Source of the DNA: Roseateles_B flavus
GTDB lineage: Bacteria > Pseudomonadota > Gammaproteobacteria > Burkholderiales > Burkholderiaceae_C
DNA: 64,000 nt
Assembly: GCF_039872765.1 (NCBI RefSeq)
Contig: NZ_JBDPZC010000001.1
Span: forward strand, 434,001 to 498,000
Direction of reading: 5' to 3'
Shown: in pieces, positions 16,590 to 26,226 of the stretch
Layout of the letters: the number at the start of each line of letters is the position of its first letter
Position numbering within the stretch: the stretch's first letter is position 1
Notes under the pieces: model-generated
The model's database searches: none
Seen by the model: only the letters and a program-made list of their open reading frames with translations
Told to the model about the DNA's origin: nothing
Translations under genes and position numbers: made by a program

Positions 16590-18074
16590 ATGAGCGTGAG
16601 CGCCCTGCAAGACCGCCAAGCCGCCCCGGCCGAAGGCCTGGACCTGCTCGACCAGATCGTCACCCAGAGCAAGGTGGCCCGCTCGGAGACCGAGCACCAG
16701 CGAGCCCGTGACATCATCACCGAGCTAGTCCGCGAGGTGATGGACGGCACCGTGGTGGTCTCTGACAACCTCAGCGCCACCCTGGATGCCCGCGTGGCCG
16801 AGATCGATGAGCTGATCAGCCGCCAGCTCAGCGAAGTCATGCACCATGCCGATTTCCAGCGCCTGGAAGGCAGCTGGCGCGGCCTGCACTACCTTTGCCA
16901 GCAGACCTCCACCAGCTCGCAGATGAAGATCCAGCTCTTCAATGCGCAGAAGAAGGAGCTGGTCAAGGACTTTCGCACCGCCATCGACTTCGACCAGAGC
17001 GCTCTGTTCAAGAAGGTCTACGAAGAGGAGTTCGGCACCTTCGGTGGCGCGCCCTTCGGTGCTCTGCTCGGTGACTTCGACATCACCCGCCAGCCGGAGG
17101 ACATGTACTTCCTCGAGCAGATGTCGCACGTGGCCGCGGCGGCCCATGCGCCCTTCATCTCGGCCGCATCGCCCGAGCTGATGGGCCTGGAGACCTTCTC
17201 CGACCTGTCCCGCCCGCGCGACCTCTCCAAGGTCTTCGACACCGTGGAGTACGCCAAGTGGAAGTCCTTCCGCGAGAGCGAGGACGCCCGCTACGTGGGC
17301 CTGACCCTGCCGCGCTTCCTGGGCCGCCTGCCCTACAACCCGCTGGACGGCACCACGGTGGAAGGCTTCAACTTCGTCGAGGAAGTCGACGGCAGCGACC
17401 ACAGCCGCTACCTGTGGGTCAACACCTGCTATGCCTTCGGCGCCCGCCTGACGCAGGCCTTCGAGAACCACGGCTGGTGTGCGGCCATCCGCGGTGTCGA
17501 GGGCGGTGGCCTGGTCGAGGACCTGCCCACCCACACCTTCAAGACGGACGAGGGCGAGGTGGCGCTGAAGTGCCCCACCGAGATCTCCATCACCGACCGT
17601 CGCGAAAAGGAACTCAGCGACCTGGGCTTCATCCCCCTGGTCCACTGCAAGAACACCGACTACGCCGCCTTCTTCGGCGCGCAGTCCACGCAGAAGGCCC
17701 GCAAGTACGACAGCGACGCGGCCAACGCCAATGCGTCCCTGTCGGCGCAGCTGCAGTACATGTTCGCGGTGTGCCGCATCGCGCACTACCTCAAGGCCAT
17801 GATGCGCGACAAGATCGGCAGCTTCGCCTCCGCCGCCAACGTCGAGGACTACCTGAACCGCTGGATCTCGCAGTACGTCACCAGCGATGACGCGGCCTCC
17901 CAAGCCACCAAGGCCCAATACCCGCTCCGCGAAGCCTCGGTGCAAGTCTCCGAGGTTCCGGGACGTCCCGGCGTCTACCGCGCCGTGTCGTTCGTTCGTC
18001 CGCATTTCCAGCTGGACGAGCTTTCGGTCTCGTTGCGGCTGGTCGCGGAACTGCCGCAAGGCACCCGCGGCTGA
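16590..18074 (+). CDS. tssC: T6SS contractile sheath large subunit TssC
   Basis: The 494-residue protein is the VipB/ImpC sheath subunit. The conserved LEGSWRGLHYL (about residue 90) and FLGRLPYNP segments are present and the length is typical. ATG 16590 overlaps the end of the tssB context (stop at 16586-16588); the longer frame back to 16401 is inside tssB and is rejected. The N-terminal helix recognised by ClpV in contracted sheaths is on TssC. Confidence 0.97.
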   Translation: MSVSALQDRQAAPAEGLDLLDQIVTQSKVARSETEHQRARDIITELVREVMDGTVVVSDNLSATLDARVAEIDELISRQLSEVMHHADFQRLEGSWRGLHYLCQQTSTSSQMKIQLFNAQKKELVKDFRTAIDFDQSALFKKVYEEEFGTFGGAPFGALLGDFDITRQPEDMYFLEQMSHVAAAAHAPFISAASPELMGLETFSDLSRPRDLSKVFDTVEYAKWKSFRESEDARYVGLTLPRFLGRLPYNPLDGTTVEGFNFVEEVDGSDHSRYLWVNTCYAFGARLTQAFENHGWCAAIRGVEGGGLVEDLPTHTFKTDEGEVALKCPTEISITDRREKELSDLGFIPLVHCKNTDYAAFFGAQSTQKARKYDSDAANANASLSAQLQYMFAVCRIAHYLKAMMRDKIGSFASAANVEDYLNRWISQYVTSDDAASQATKAQYPLREASVQVSEVPGRPGVYRAVSFVRPHFQLDELSVSLRLVAELPQGTRG

Positions 18075-18118
18075 TCCGGCACAGACCTCTCTTTCACCCT
18101 AACGGGAGCATTTAGAAA

Positions 18119-18664
18119 ATGGCAAAAGACATTTACGTCGACTTTCACAGCAAGGGCGGCGACATCAAGGGGGACTCGCGCGACACCAAGCACAAGGACA
18201 CCGTCGAGGTGTACTCGTGGTCGCATGTGGTCAAGCAGCCCAAGTCCGCGACGGCCTCGACCGCCGGTGGTCATACCTCCGAGCGTTGCGAGCACGGCGA
18301 GATGATCTTCACCAAGGACATCGACGGCTCGACCCCCAAGCTGCTGCAGGCCTGCTCGGCCGGCACCATCATCAACGATGTCAGCATCTACTTCTACCGC
18401 GCGCACGGCGGCAAGAACTCTGTCGGCAGCCCCTCGGGCACGCAGAGCCGTCACCAGTACCTGCGCGTGGACCTGAAGAACGTCATCGTCGCTTCGGTGC
18501 AGACCACCGTGTCGGCCGAAGGCATTCCTTCTGAAGTGTTCTCGCTCAAGTACTCCGCCGTGAAGTGGACCTACGACGAGCTGAACATCGCTGGCGAGAA
18601 GTCTGGCAAGGTCAATATCCAGGGTGCCTGGGACCTGGCCAAGAACGTGCCCAACTTCTCCTGA
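18119..18664 (+). CDS. hcp: T6SS tube protein Hcp (TssD)
   Basis: The 181-residue protein forms the hexameric rings of the inner tube and is secreted. MAKDIYVDF at the start and the later GIPSEVFSLKYSAVKWTY segment are typical. At 181 residues it is a little longer than the shortest Hcps, with a loop around residues 40-55. It lies 44 bases after tssC with GGGAG upstream. Hairpins directly after it suggest that it is expressed more strongly than the downstream genes. Confidence 0.96.
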   Translation: MAKDIYVDFHSKGGDIKGDSRDTKHKDTVEVYSWSHVVKQPKSATASTAGGHTSERCEHGEMIFTKDIDGSTPKLLQACSAGTIINDVSIYFYRAHGGKNSVGSPSGTQSRHQYLRVDLKNVIVASVQTTVSAEGIPSEVFSLKYSAVKWTYDELNIAGEKSGKVNIQGAWDLAKNVPNFS

Positions 18665-18675
18665 TCCTTCCGAAT

Positions 18676-18732
18676 GGCCCGGTCGCTGTGGCGCCGGGCC
18701 GGCCGCGCTGTGCCGTCGCCCGCTTGCGGGCG
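18676..18732 (+). terminator. Tandem hairpins after hcp (attenuator or mRNA-stabilising)
   Basis: GGCCCGG (18676-18682) pairs with CCGGGCC (18694-18700) with an added CGC/GCG inner stem. A second perfect hairpin CGCCCG-CTTG-CGGGCG follows at 18717-18732. No clean T-run follows, only the loosely T-rich stretch near 18745-18757. Full termination is therefore unlikely. Partial termination or 3'-end protection of hcp mRNA would fit the need for excess Hcp. Confidence 0.45.
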
Positions 18733-18771
18733 GGCCGCGCGGCTTGTCTGTCTTCTTGCCTCGAGTTGTTC

Positions 18772-19281
18772 ATGGCCGCGCTGCGACCCAGTCTGCTGGA
18801 CCGATTGCTGGATACCGAGCCTGTCCAGGCCGGCCTGCAGCAGCTGCAGTCCCTTGCCCGCATCAAGCAGGGCGTGGCCCGGGATCTCGAGATCCTGCTC
18901 AACACGCGCCGCGGTCTTGCCGCCGAACAGCTCAGCCCCTATCCGCTGGCCAGTGCCTCGGTCCTGGGCTTCGGCCTGGAAGACTTCGTGTCACTGACCC
19001 TGCTGTCCCCCACGGACCGCAGCAACATCTGCCGCGCCATCGAGCGCTGCATCCGGGATCATGAGCCGCGCCTGCGCGCCCTGCGCGTACAGCTGGAGGT
19101 CGATCATTCCAACCGCCACGCGCTGCGCTTCTCCATCCATGCCGTGCTTCAGCTGCATGCGCTGAGCGAGCCGGTCAACTTCAACGCCGTCCTCAGCACC
19201 ATGACCCAGCAGTACGCCGTGCGCAGCGAGGGTCGCGGGCATGAGCAGCTCGCCAGCCCCGTCCTGGCCCATTACGCCTGA
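18772..19281 (+). CDS. tssE: T6SS baseplate protein TssE
   Basis: The 169-residue gp25-like lysozyme-fold protein (without lysozyme activity in this family) forms part of the baseplate wedge and nucleates the sheath. LLNTRRG and the ‘YPLASASVLGFGLEDF’ stretch match the family. ATG 18772 is used; the frame runs upstream through the hcp 3' hairpins and is non-coding there. No strong Shine-Dalgarno site is seen, so translation may be weak. Confidence 0.93.
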   Translation: MAALRPSLLDRLLDTEPVQAGLQQLQSLARIKQGVARDLEILLNTRRGLAAEQLSPYPLASASVLGFGLEDFVSLTLLSPTDRSNICRAIERCIRDHEPRLRALRVQLEVDHSNRHALRFSIHAVLQLHALSEPVNFNAVLSTMTQQYAVRSEGRGHEQLASPVLAHYA

Positions 19282-19292
19282 GGCGCCCGCGC

Positions 19293-21131
19293 ATGGATGA
19301 TCTGCTGCCCTATTTCGAGCAGGAACTGGCCTTTCTGCGTCGCCAGGGCGAGTCCTTTGCCCGGCAGTACCCCAAGCTGGCCGGCCGGCTGACGGTCTCG
19401 GGCGACCTGTCCGATGATCCTCACGTCGAGCGAATGATCCAGTCCTTCGCCCTGCTCAGCGCACGGGCGCACAAGCGGCTGGACGACGACTTCCCGCTCT
19501 TCACCGAGACTCTGCTGGATGTGCTGTACCCGCACTATCTGCGCCCCTTTCCCTCCTGCGCCATCGCGCAGCTGGAGCCGGCGCCGGGTGCCATGCTGCC
19601 GGCTGGTGCTGTGCTGCAGAGCCGCCAGGTGCAGGGTGTCAACTGCCGCTTCCGCAGCACGCATGTCGTGCAGAGTCCACCGGTGCGCCTGAGCGCACTG
19701 CGCTTCTCCGCCACCGTCCATGCGCCGCTGGGCACCCGCCTGCCGCCGCAGCTCAGCGCCATGCTGAGCCTGACGCTGCAGATCGATCCCTCCTGGCAGC
19801 CGGACGAGCCCCTGCCGTCCCGGCTGCGTGTCTACATCGACGGTGAAAGCGCGACGGTCTGCGCGCTGCGCCACGCCTTGTGCCAGCAGACCCGCGCCCT
19901 GTACCTGCAGCAGGCCGATCGCGAGGCCTGGGCCTGCCTGGGCCAGGGTGAGGAACCCGACTGGCGGCCGCGCCTGGCCGGCTTTGCGCCTGAGGAGGCC
20001 CTGCTGCCGCCGGATTCCCGCAGCAGCCCGGCCTATCGACTGCTCACCGAGTACCTGGCCTTCCCGCAGAAGTTCCAGTTCGTGGACCTGCCCCTGCAGC
20101 GCTGCCATGTGGCTCTGCGCAGCGGCCGGCCCTTCACCCTGCACTTCCTCCTGGGCGGGCTGCGGGCCGATGGCGAGGAGGCCCGGCTGCTGGACGGCGT
20201 GGGCGTCGACCACCTGCAGCTCGGCTGCGTGCCGGTGGTCAACCTCTTCGAGCAGCATGCCGACCCGGTGCGCGTCGACCATCGCCAGGCCAGCTACTCC
20301 GTGCTGCCGGATGCGCGCCGCGCCGCCTGCTACGAGGTCTACTCGCTGAGCCGCGTGCAGCGCGTCCGCAAGACCGAGCAGGGCGAGCAGGTGCAGACCC
20401 TGCGGCCTTTCTATGGGCTCGGGCACAGCTTCGAGTCCGAGGCCGGTGAGCCCGGCTTGTTCTACCACCTGCAGCGGGATTCGGAGCTGGCCAAGCTGAG
20501 CCCGGGCCACGAGCTGCAGATCAGCCTGGTCGACCCGGCCTTCGATCCGGCCGTCCTGCTGGGCGAGACCCTGTCCATCGACGTGCTGGCCACCAACCGC
20601 GAGCTGCCCACGCTGCTGCTCATCGGGCAGGCCGGCGGCGACCTGACGCCGGAAGGCGGTGGCAGCGTGCGGGGCCTGCGCCTGCGCAGCCGGCCGACCG
20701 CGCCGCTGCGCTTCACCCGTCAGCGCGGCACGCTGTGGCGGCTGATTTCGCACCTGAGCCTCAACCACCTGTCCCTCAGCGAGGGCGGCATCGAGGCCCT
20801 CAAGGACATGCTGCGCCTCTACGACCTGCCGCGCAGCCCGGTCAACCGGCGCCTGATCGACGCACTGCAGGCCGTGCGTTTCGAGGAGTCCACCGCCTGG
20901 ATGCCCGGCAAGCCCTTTGCGAGCTTCGTGCGCGGCCTGGACATCGAGCTGCTGATCGATGAAGACGGCCATGTGGGCACCGGCATGGAGCTGCTGGCGC
21001 ACGTGCTGGACCACTTCTTCGCGCTGTTCGCCCACGTCAACAGCTTCACCCGGTTGCGCCTGCGCGGCCACCGGTCCAAGGAGCTGCTGTTCAGCTTCCC
21101 GGCGAGGAGCGGATGGCACGCCCTGCTCTGA
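19293..21131 (+). CDS. tssF: T6SS baseplate protein TssF (ImpG/VasA)
   Basis: The 612-residue protein begins MDDLLPYFEQELAFLR, a hallmark of TssF, and has the family's usual length. Two TssF copies and one TssG form the wedge of the baseplate. It lies 11 bases after tssE and overlaps tssG by 19 bases, so the two are translationally coupled. Confidence 0.96.
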   Translation: MDDLLPYFEQELAFLRRQGESFARQYPKLAGRLTVSGDLSDDPHVERMIQSFALLSARAHKRLDDDFPLFTETLLDVLYPHYLRPFPSCAIAQLEPAPGAMLPAGAVLQSRQVQGVNCRFRSTHVVQSPPVRLSALRFSATVHAPLGTRLPPQLSAMLSLTLQIDPSWQPDEPLPSRLRVYIDGESATVCALRHALCQQTRALYLQQADREAWACLGQGEEPDWRPRLAGFAPEEALLPPDSRSSPAYRLLTEYLAFPQKFQFVDLPLQRCHVALRSGRPFTLHFLLGGLRADGEEARLLDGVGVDHLQLGCVPVVNLFEQHADPVRVDHRQASYSVLPDARRAACYEVYSLSRVQRVRKTEQGEQVQTLRPFYGLGHSFESEAGEPGLFYHLQRDSELAKLSPGHELQISLVDPAFDPAVLLGETLSIDVLATNRELPTLLLIGQAGGDLTPEGGGSVRGLRLRSRPTAPLRFTRQRGTLWRLISHLSLNHLSLSEGGIEALKDMLRLYDLPRSPVNRRLIDALQAVRFEESTAWMPGKPFASFVRGLDIELLIDEDGHVGTGMELLAHVLDHFFALFAHVNSFTRLRLRGHRSKELLFSFPARSGWHALL

Positions 21132-22195
21132 TCGACCGCCTGGCGCAGCAGCCCCAGGGATTCGGCTTCTTCCAGGCCGTGCGCCTGCTGGAGCACTGGC
21201 TGGCGCGCCGCGCGAGCCCGTCCGGCGCCGCGCGCCCGCTGCCGCTGGAAGCGCCCAAGGGCTCGGTGCGGGCGTCGTCCTCGCAGGCCGTGCGCGAGCG
21301 GCTGCGCTTCATCAACCATGTCGCGCTGGACTTCCCGGCCAGCGAGGTGGCCTCCCTGCGGCTCAGCGACGAGCCCGGCGTGCCCAGCCAGCTGGCCCCG
21401 GCCTTCATCGGCCTGCTGGGGAACTCCGGCGCCCTGCCGCTGAGCTACACCGAGCTGCTGATGCGCCATGAGCAGCGGGAGAAGGACGGCAGCCTGCGCG
21501 CCTTCTACGACTGGATCTCGCATCCGGCGGTGGCCACCTTCTACGAGGCCTGGAAGAAGCACCGGCTGCATGTGCAGTACGAGCTCGACACCCGCCGCCA
21601 GTTCCTCCCCCTGGTGCTGGCGCTGGCGGGGCTGGGCGAGCCGGGTCTGCGCGAGCGCGTTCTGGGCAGCGAGCACGGCGGCGTCCATGACGAGAGCCTG
21701 GCCTTTCACGCCGGCATGCTGCAGCGGCGGCGGGTGAGCGCCGCGGAACTGGGGCCCGCGCTCAGCAGGCACTTCGGCGTGCCGGTGCTGCTGGAGAGCT
21801 TCGTGGGGGCCTGGTATGCGCTGCCCGAGGAGCAGACCGGTCGTCTCGGTCAGCGCCAGATGCGCCTGGGCCAGGACACCCTGCTGGGCGAGCGCGTCTG
21901 GCAGCGCCATCTGCGGGTGCGCCTGCGGGTGGGGCCGCTGACCCGGCAGCGCTACCGCGACTTCCTGCCCGGTGCACGTGCCACGCGGGCCCTGCGCTCG
22001 CTGTTGCGCCTGCTCATCGACCCCTGCATGGAGGTCGAGCTGCAGCCCGTGCTGCGCCGCGAGGACGTCCAGGGCGCCCGCCTGGGCGGTGAGGCGCTGC
22101 TCGGCTGGGACAGCCGGCTGGGGCACCGCCCCGCTGCCGCAGACCAGGACGACCTGCGCTTCACGCTCGGCCCGGCCGAGGCCCGTGCGGCCTGA
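21113..22195 (+). CDS. tssG: T6SS baseplate protein TssG (ImpH/VasB)
   Basis: The 360-residue protein has the TssG features QPQGFGFFQAVRLLE near residue 11 and FINHVALDFPASEV near residue 65. It is the wedge partner of TssF and contacts TssK. It starts inside the end of tssF and ends 34 bases before clpV. Confidence 0.95.
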   Translation: MARPALIDRLAQQPQGFGFFQAVRLLEHWLARRASPSGAARPLPLEAPKGSVRASSSQAVRERLRFINHVALDFPASEVASLRLSDEPGVPSQLAPAFIGLLGNSGALPLSYTELLMRHEQREKDGSLRAFYDWISHPAVATFYEAWKKHRLHVQYELDTRRQFLPLVLALAGLGEPGLRERVLGSEHGGVHDESLAFHAGMLQRRRVSAAELGPALSRHFGVPVLLESFVGAWYALPEEQTGRLGQRQMRLGQDTLLGERVWQRHLRVRLRVGPLTRQRYRDFLPGARATRALRSLLRLLIDPCMEVELQPVLRREDVQGARLGGEALLGWDSRLGHRPAAADQDDLRFTLGPAEARAA

Positions 22196-22229
22196 ACCCC
22201 TTTGACAAAGAACACCAGGAGAGGAACCC

Positions 22230-24950
22230 ATGTCCCAGCATTTGAAGACCCTGATCGCCAAGCTGCACCCCGTCTGCCGCCAGGCCGCCGAGCGCGCTGC
22301 CAGCATCTGCATGAACCAGGGCCATTTCGAGGTGGACCTCGAGCACCTGCTGCTGGGCCTGATGGAGCAGCCCCAGGGCGATCTCGTCCTGCTGTGCCAT
22401 CGCCATGACATCGACCCGCAGCGCCTGAGCCAGGACCTGGAGCGTGCCATGCATGCCCTGCGCCAGGGCAACACCCGCACGCCGGTGTTCTCTCAGAACC
22501 TCATGCAGTGGCTGGAGCATGCCTGGCTGATCGCCTCCCTGGACGGGCTGGAGCCGCGCGTGCGATCGGGCCACCTGCTGCTGGCCTTGCTGAACACGCC
22601 GGCCCTGGCCCAGCAGGCTCAGGCCATGAGCCCCCTGTTTGCCCGCTTCCGCATCGAGGACATCAAGCACCGCCTGGACGCGCTCACGCAGGGCTCCCTC
22701 GAGACCCCGGCCCCGGGCGAAGGCCCCACGGCCACGGCCGGCACGGACGAAACCGCCGAGGCGCCTGCCAGCGCCATGCCGGCCTCCACCCAGGCCCTGG
22801 ACCGCTACACCACCAACCTCACCCAGCGGGCCCGCGAGGGGTCCATCGATCCGGTGATCGGCCGCGAACCCGAGATCCGCCAGCTGATCGACATCCTCAT
22901 GCGCCGCCGCCAGAACAACCCCATCCTGACGGGCGAGGCCGGCGTGGGCAAGACGGCTGTGGTGGAAGGCCTGGCCCTGCGCATCGCGTCGGGCGAGGTG
23001 CCGCCGCCGCTGCAGGGCGTGGCCCTGCATGTGCTGGACCTGGGCCTGCTGCAGGCCGGCGCCAGCGTGAAGGGCGAGTTCGAGAACCGCCTCAAGCAGG
23101 TGATCAACGAGGTCAAGGCGAGCCCGCATCCCATCGTGCTTTTCATCGACGAGGCCCACACCCTGATCGGCGCTGGCGGCCAGGCAGGCCAGAACGATGC
23201 GGCCAATCTGCTCAAGCCAGCCCTGGCCCGCGGCGAGCTGCGCACCATCGCCGCCACCACCTGGAGCGAGTACAAGAAGTACTTCGAGAAGGACGCTGCC
23301 CTGGCGCGGCGCTTCCAGGTCGTGAAGGTCGAAGAGCCCAGCGAGCCCCTGGCTGCGGCCATGCTGCGCGCCATGGTGCCGCTGATGGAACAGCACTTCG
23401 GCGTGCGCGTGCTGGATGAAGCCATCGAGGACGCGGTGCGCCTCTCTGCCCGCTACATCAGCGGCCGCCAGCTGCCCGACAAGGCCGTGGGCGTGCTGGA
23501 CACCGCCTGCGCCAAGGTGGCGCTGGGCGGCCATGCCCGGCCCGCGCCGCTGGAGATGGTCGAGCGCGACCTGCGCCACCTGGATGGCGCCATCGCGGCC
23601 CTGGAGCGCGAGCTCGCCGCCGGCGCGCCGCACCAGGATCGTCTGCAACAGATGCGCACGGAGCGCGAGGCCCTGCAAGCCCGCGAGGCGCAGCTGCGGG
23701 CCCGGCTGGAGCAGGAGCAGGCCCTGGTGCAGCAGATCCAGGCCTTGCGCCGACAGCTGGAAGACGAGAAGGCCGCCGAGCCTGCTGCACTGGGCGAGCC
23801 AGCGGCCGAGGCTCCGGCAGGCCGCCGCCGCCGCGGTGCCGCCCAGGCCACGCTGACGCCCGCGCAGGCCGAGCTGCGGGCCCTGCAGCAGCAGCTGGAC
23901 ACCCTCCAGGGCGACGAGCCCCTGCTGCCTCTGCAGGTGGACCGCCGCGTGGTGGCCGACATCGTCTCCGGCTGGACCGGCATCCCGCTGGGCCGCATGA
24001 TCAAGGACGAGCTGCAGGCCGTGATGCAGCTGGAGTCCAGCCTGCAGGAACGCGTCATCGGGCAGGACCATGCGCTGGCCGCGATCGCGCAGCGCGTGCG
24101 CACCGCCCGCGCCCAGCTGGAAGACCCGAACAAGCCCAAGGGCGTGTTCCTGATGGTCGGCCCCTCGGGCGTGGGCAAGACCGAGACCGCCCTGGCCCTG
24201 GCCGAGACGCTCTTCGGTGGCGAGAAGAACCTCATCACCATCAACATGAGCGAGTACCAGGAGGCGCACACCGTGAGCGGCCTCAAGGGCTCGCCCCCCG
24301 GCTACGTGGGCTACGGGGAAGGCGGCGTGCTGACCGAGGCCGTGCGCCGCAAGCCCTACAGTGTGGTGCTGCTGGACGAGGTCGAAAAGGCTCACCCGGA
24401 CGTCCTCGAGATGTTCTACCAGGTCTTCGACAAGGGCTGGATGGACGACGCCGAAGGCCGCGAGATCGACTTCCGCAACACCCTGATCCTGCTGACCTCC
24501 AATGTCGGTTCGGCCCAGGTCATGCAGGCCTGCATCAACAAGCCGGCCAGCGAGCGGCCGTCCGTCGAGGCCCTGGAGGAGCTGCTGCGCCCGGCCCTGT
24601 ACAAGACCTTCAAGCCGGCCTTCATCGGCCGGACCAAGGTGGTGCCCTTCTATGGCCTGGACGACGACACCCTGGCCGCCGTGATCCGGCTGAAGCTGCA
24701 GCGCATCGCCGAGCGCATCCAGTCGCACCACCAGGCCGAGATGAGCTTTGACGACGCCCTGGTCGAGGCGGTGCTGGCCCGCTGTACCGAGGTCGACACC
24801 GGCGCCCGCAACATCGATCACCTGCTCAACGGCACCCTGCTGCCCGCGCTGGCCGCCCAGATGCTGGGCCGCATGGCCGAGGGCAAGGCCATCCAGCGCG
24901 TGAAGGTCGGCGTGAACGCCAAGGGCGACTTCGCCGTCAAGGTGCAATGA
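22230..24950 (+). CDS. clpV: T6SS AAA+ ATPase ClpV (TssH)
   Basis: The 906-residue double-ring AAA+ unfoldase extracts TssC from contracted sheaths. A Clp-N domain (about 1-150) is followed by D1 with Walker A GEAGVGKT at 235-242. A coiled middle domain (about 450-550) and D2 with Walker A GPSGVGKT at 644-651 come next. The class differs from ClpB by its N-terminal helix and T6SS context. It follows tssG closely. An Ala/Glu-rich linker at 155-185 and an Ala/Arg-rich insert near 520-535 are less conserved. Confidence 0.97.
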   Translation: MSQHLKTLIAKLHPVCRQAAERAASICMNQGHFEVDLEHLLLGLMEQPQGDLVLLCHRHDIDPQRLSQDLERAMHALRQGNTRTPVFSQNLMQWLEHAWLIASLDGLEPRVRSGHLLLALLNTPALAQQAQAMSPLFARFRIEDIKHRLDALTQGSLETPAPGEGPTATAGTDETAEAPASAMPASTQALDRYTTNLTQRAREGSIDPVIGREPEIRQLIDILMRRRQNNPILTGEAGVGKTAVVEGLALRIASGEVPPPLQGVALHVLDLGLLQAGASVKGEFENRLKQVINEVKASPHPIVLFIDEAHTLIGAGGQAGQNDAANLLKPALARGELRTIAATTWSEYKKYFEKDAALARRFQVVKVEEPSEPLAAAMLRAMVPLMEQHFGVRVLDEAIEDAVRLSARYISGRQLPDKAVGVLDTACAKVALGGHARPAPLEMVERDLRHLDGAIAALERELAAGAPHQDRLQQMRTEREALQAREAQLRARLEQEQALVQQIQALRRQLEDEKAAEPAALGEPAAEAPAGRRRRGAAQATLTPAQAELRALQQQLDTLQGDEPLLPLQVDRRVVADIVSGWTGIPLGRMIKDELQAVMQLESSLQERVIGQDHALAAIAQRVRTARAQLEDPNKPKGVFLMVGPSGVGKTETALALAETLFGGEKNLITINMSEYQEAHTVSGLKGSPPGYVGYGEGGVLTEAVRRKPYSVVLLDEVEKAHPDVLEMFYQVFDKGWMDDAEGREIDFRNTLILLTSNVGSAQVMQACINKPASERPSVEALEELLRPALYKTFKPAFIGRTKVVPFYGLDDDTLAAVIRLKLQRIAERIQSHHQAEMSFDDALVEAVLARCTEVDTGARNIDHLLNGTLLPALAAQMLGRMAEGKAIQRVKVGVNAKGDFAVKVQ

Positions 24951-24977
24951 TTCGCCACTCACGAGGAGCCCATTGCC

Positions 24978-25337
24978 ATGAGTGACATCAGCGATCCCAC
25001 CCTCGCGCAGTGCGCCGCCCACTGCCTGCCGGGCGACTGGCAGCAGCAGCAGGGCCAGGCCCTGGCCAGCACGGGCGCCGAGGCCTGCGGCCTGCCGGTC
25101 CTGCTCGTGCAGGCGCTGCAGCAGGCCCACCTGGGCCTGCGCGACCAGTCCCAGGCCCTATTGCGCCAGATGCAGCAGGGCTGGTGGAGCCTGCGCTTCG
25201 ATGACGGCCCGGGCAATGCCGCGCTGAGCCTCAGCGCCATCGCACCCTGGCAGCTGGAGGTGCGCGCGGGTGCCCTGCAGCTGCGTGCCCTGATCCATCC
25301 GCAGCCCCTGCGGCTGCTGGCTCTGCAGGTGATCTGA
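24978..25337 (+). CDS. Small hypothetical protein of the T6SS operon
   Basis: The 119-residue protein is Gln/Leu/Ala-rich, without signal peptide or membrane segment. Its C-terminal half looks like alternating short beta strands (WWSLRFDD, WQLEVRAG). It starts 28 bases after clpV and ends one base before the next gene, so it belongs to the operon. I do not recognise a family. A cytoplasmic accessory or chaperone-like role would fit its size and position but is not shown. Confidence 0.65.
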   Translation: MSDISDPTLAQCAAHCLPGDWQQQQGQALASTGAEACGLPVLLVQALQQAHLGLRDQSQALLRQMQQGWWSLRFDDGPGNAALSLSAIAPWQLEVRAGALQLRALIHPQPLRLLALQVI

Positions 25338-25338
25338 G

Positions 25339-26226
25339 ATGGGCGGCCCCGTCTACCGCGTCGTCCGTCCGGATGGCCGCGTCGAGTTCACCGACACCCC
25401 GCAGGGCGCTGGCACCGTCGAGGCCGTGCGACCCGGCCAGCAGGCGCGCACCCGCAGCGACGAGCAGAACAAGCAGGACTACGACGAAGCCAAGAAGCTG
25501 ATCAAGGAAGCGCAAAAACGCATCCCGAAGATCAACGACTACCTCGACTACCTCAGCTACCTGCGCAGCAACAGCCCGCGCAAACTGGACCTGGTGCTGC
25601 AGGAGCTGCAGAAGTCCGACCCCAAGGCCTGGCTCGCCCTGCAGAAGTACCCTCAGTTCCGCCCGCTGCGCGACACCCTGGTCGGCGTGAAGGCCGGGGA
25701 GCGAAGCCTCACCGCCGGCCTGGGCCTGGCCACCGGCAGCTTTGGCGGCAGCGCCGAGAAGTGGCTGGAGTCCAGCGTCAAGGAAATGATGAAGCGCGAC
25801 CGCTGGGGCCCCTACGCCGATGTGCTGGGCGCCAAGGCCAGCACCCTGCCGGCGCCCAAGGCACCCACGTACTCCAACTCGCGCCTGGGTCAGTACCTCA
25901 AGGTCGAGGACGCCCGCCAGGCGGCCGCGGCCAAGCAGAGCGCCAAGGAACTGGAGTCGGCCCGCGCGGGCATACGCACGGCGCGGGCGACGGCGGCGAC
26001 GCGGGTGCTGAATCCCCTGCTGGACCTCGGCATCGGGGCGCTGGACCCGGACGTGTTCCGCGGCATCTCGGCCATCGAGGGCATGCGCCTGGGCAAGAAG
26101 CTGGTGGACAAGGGCATCCTGGAGCCCGAGGAGGCCCTGGAGCTGCGCAGCCTGATGGCACAGGGCAAGTTCGACGAGGCCCGGGCGCTCATCGACCAGG
26201 GCATCAAGCGCAAGGGAGGGCAGTGA
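25339..26226 (+). CDS. Hypothetical protein with a DUF4124-like N-terminus
   Basis: The 295-residue protein opens with VYRVVRPDGRVEFTDTP, similar to DUF4124, which is usually found near the N-terminus of exported proteins. Here there is no signal peptide before it. The rest is helical and charged, with a basic segment at about 48-65, and ends in a long helix region. It overlaps the next gene by one base (TGATG). The family is not recognised beyond the N-terminal motif. A weak hydrophobic patch at about 115-135 might interact with membranes. Confidence 0.6.
   Translation: MGGPVYRVVRPDGRVEFTDTPQGAGTVEAVRPGQQARTRSDEQNKQDYDEAKKLIKEAQKRIPKINDYLDYLSYLRSNSPRKLDLVLQELQKSDPKAWLALQKYPQFRPLRDTLVGVKAGERSLTAGLGLATGSFGGSAEKWLESSVKEMMKRDRWGPYADVLGAKASTLPAPKAPTYSNSRLGQYLKVEDARQAAAAKQSAKELESARAGIRTARATAATRVLNPLLDLGIGALDPDVFRGISAIEGMRLGKKLVDKGILEPEEALELRSLMAQGKFDEARALIDQGIKRKGGQ

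Noticed and set aside
22161..25130. 989-codon open frame on the minus strand opposite clpV
   Set aside because: It is a mirror frame of clpV with no family motif and biased His/Gln/Leu composition.
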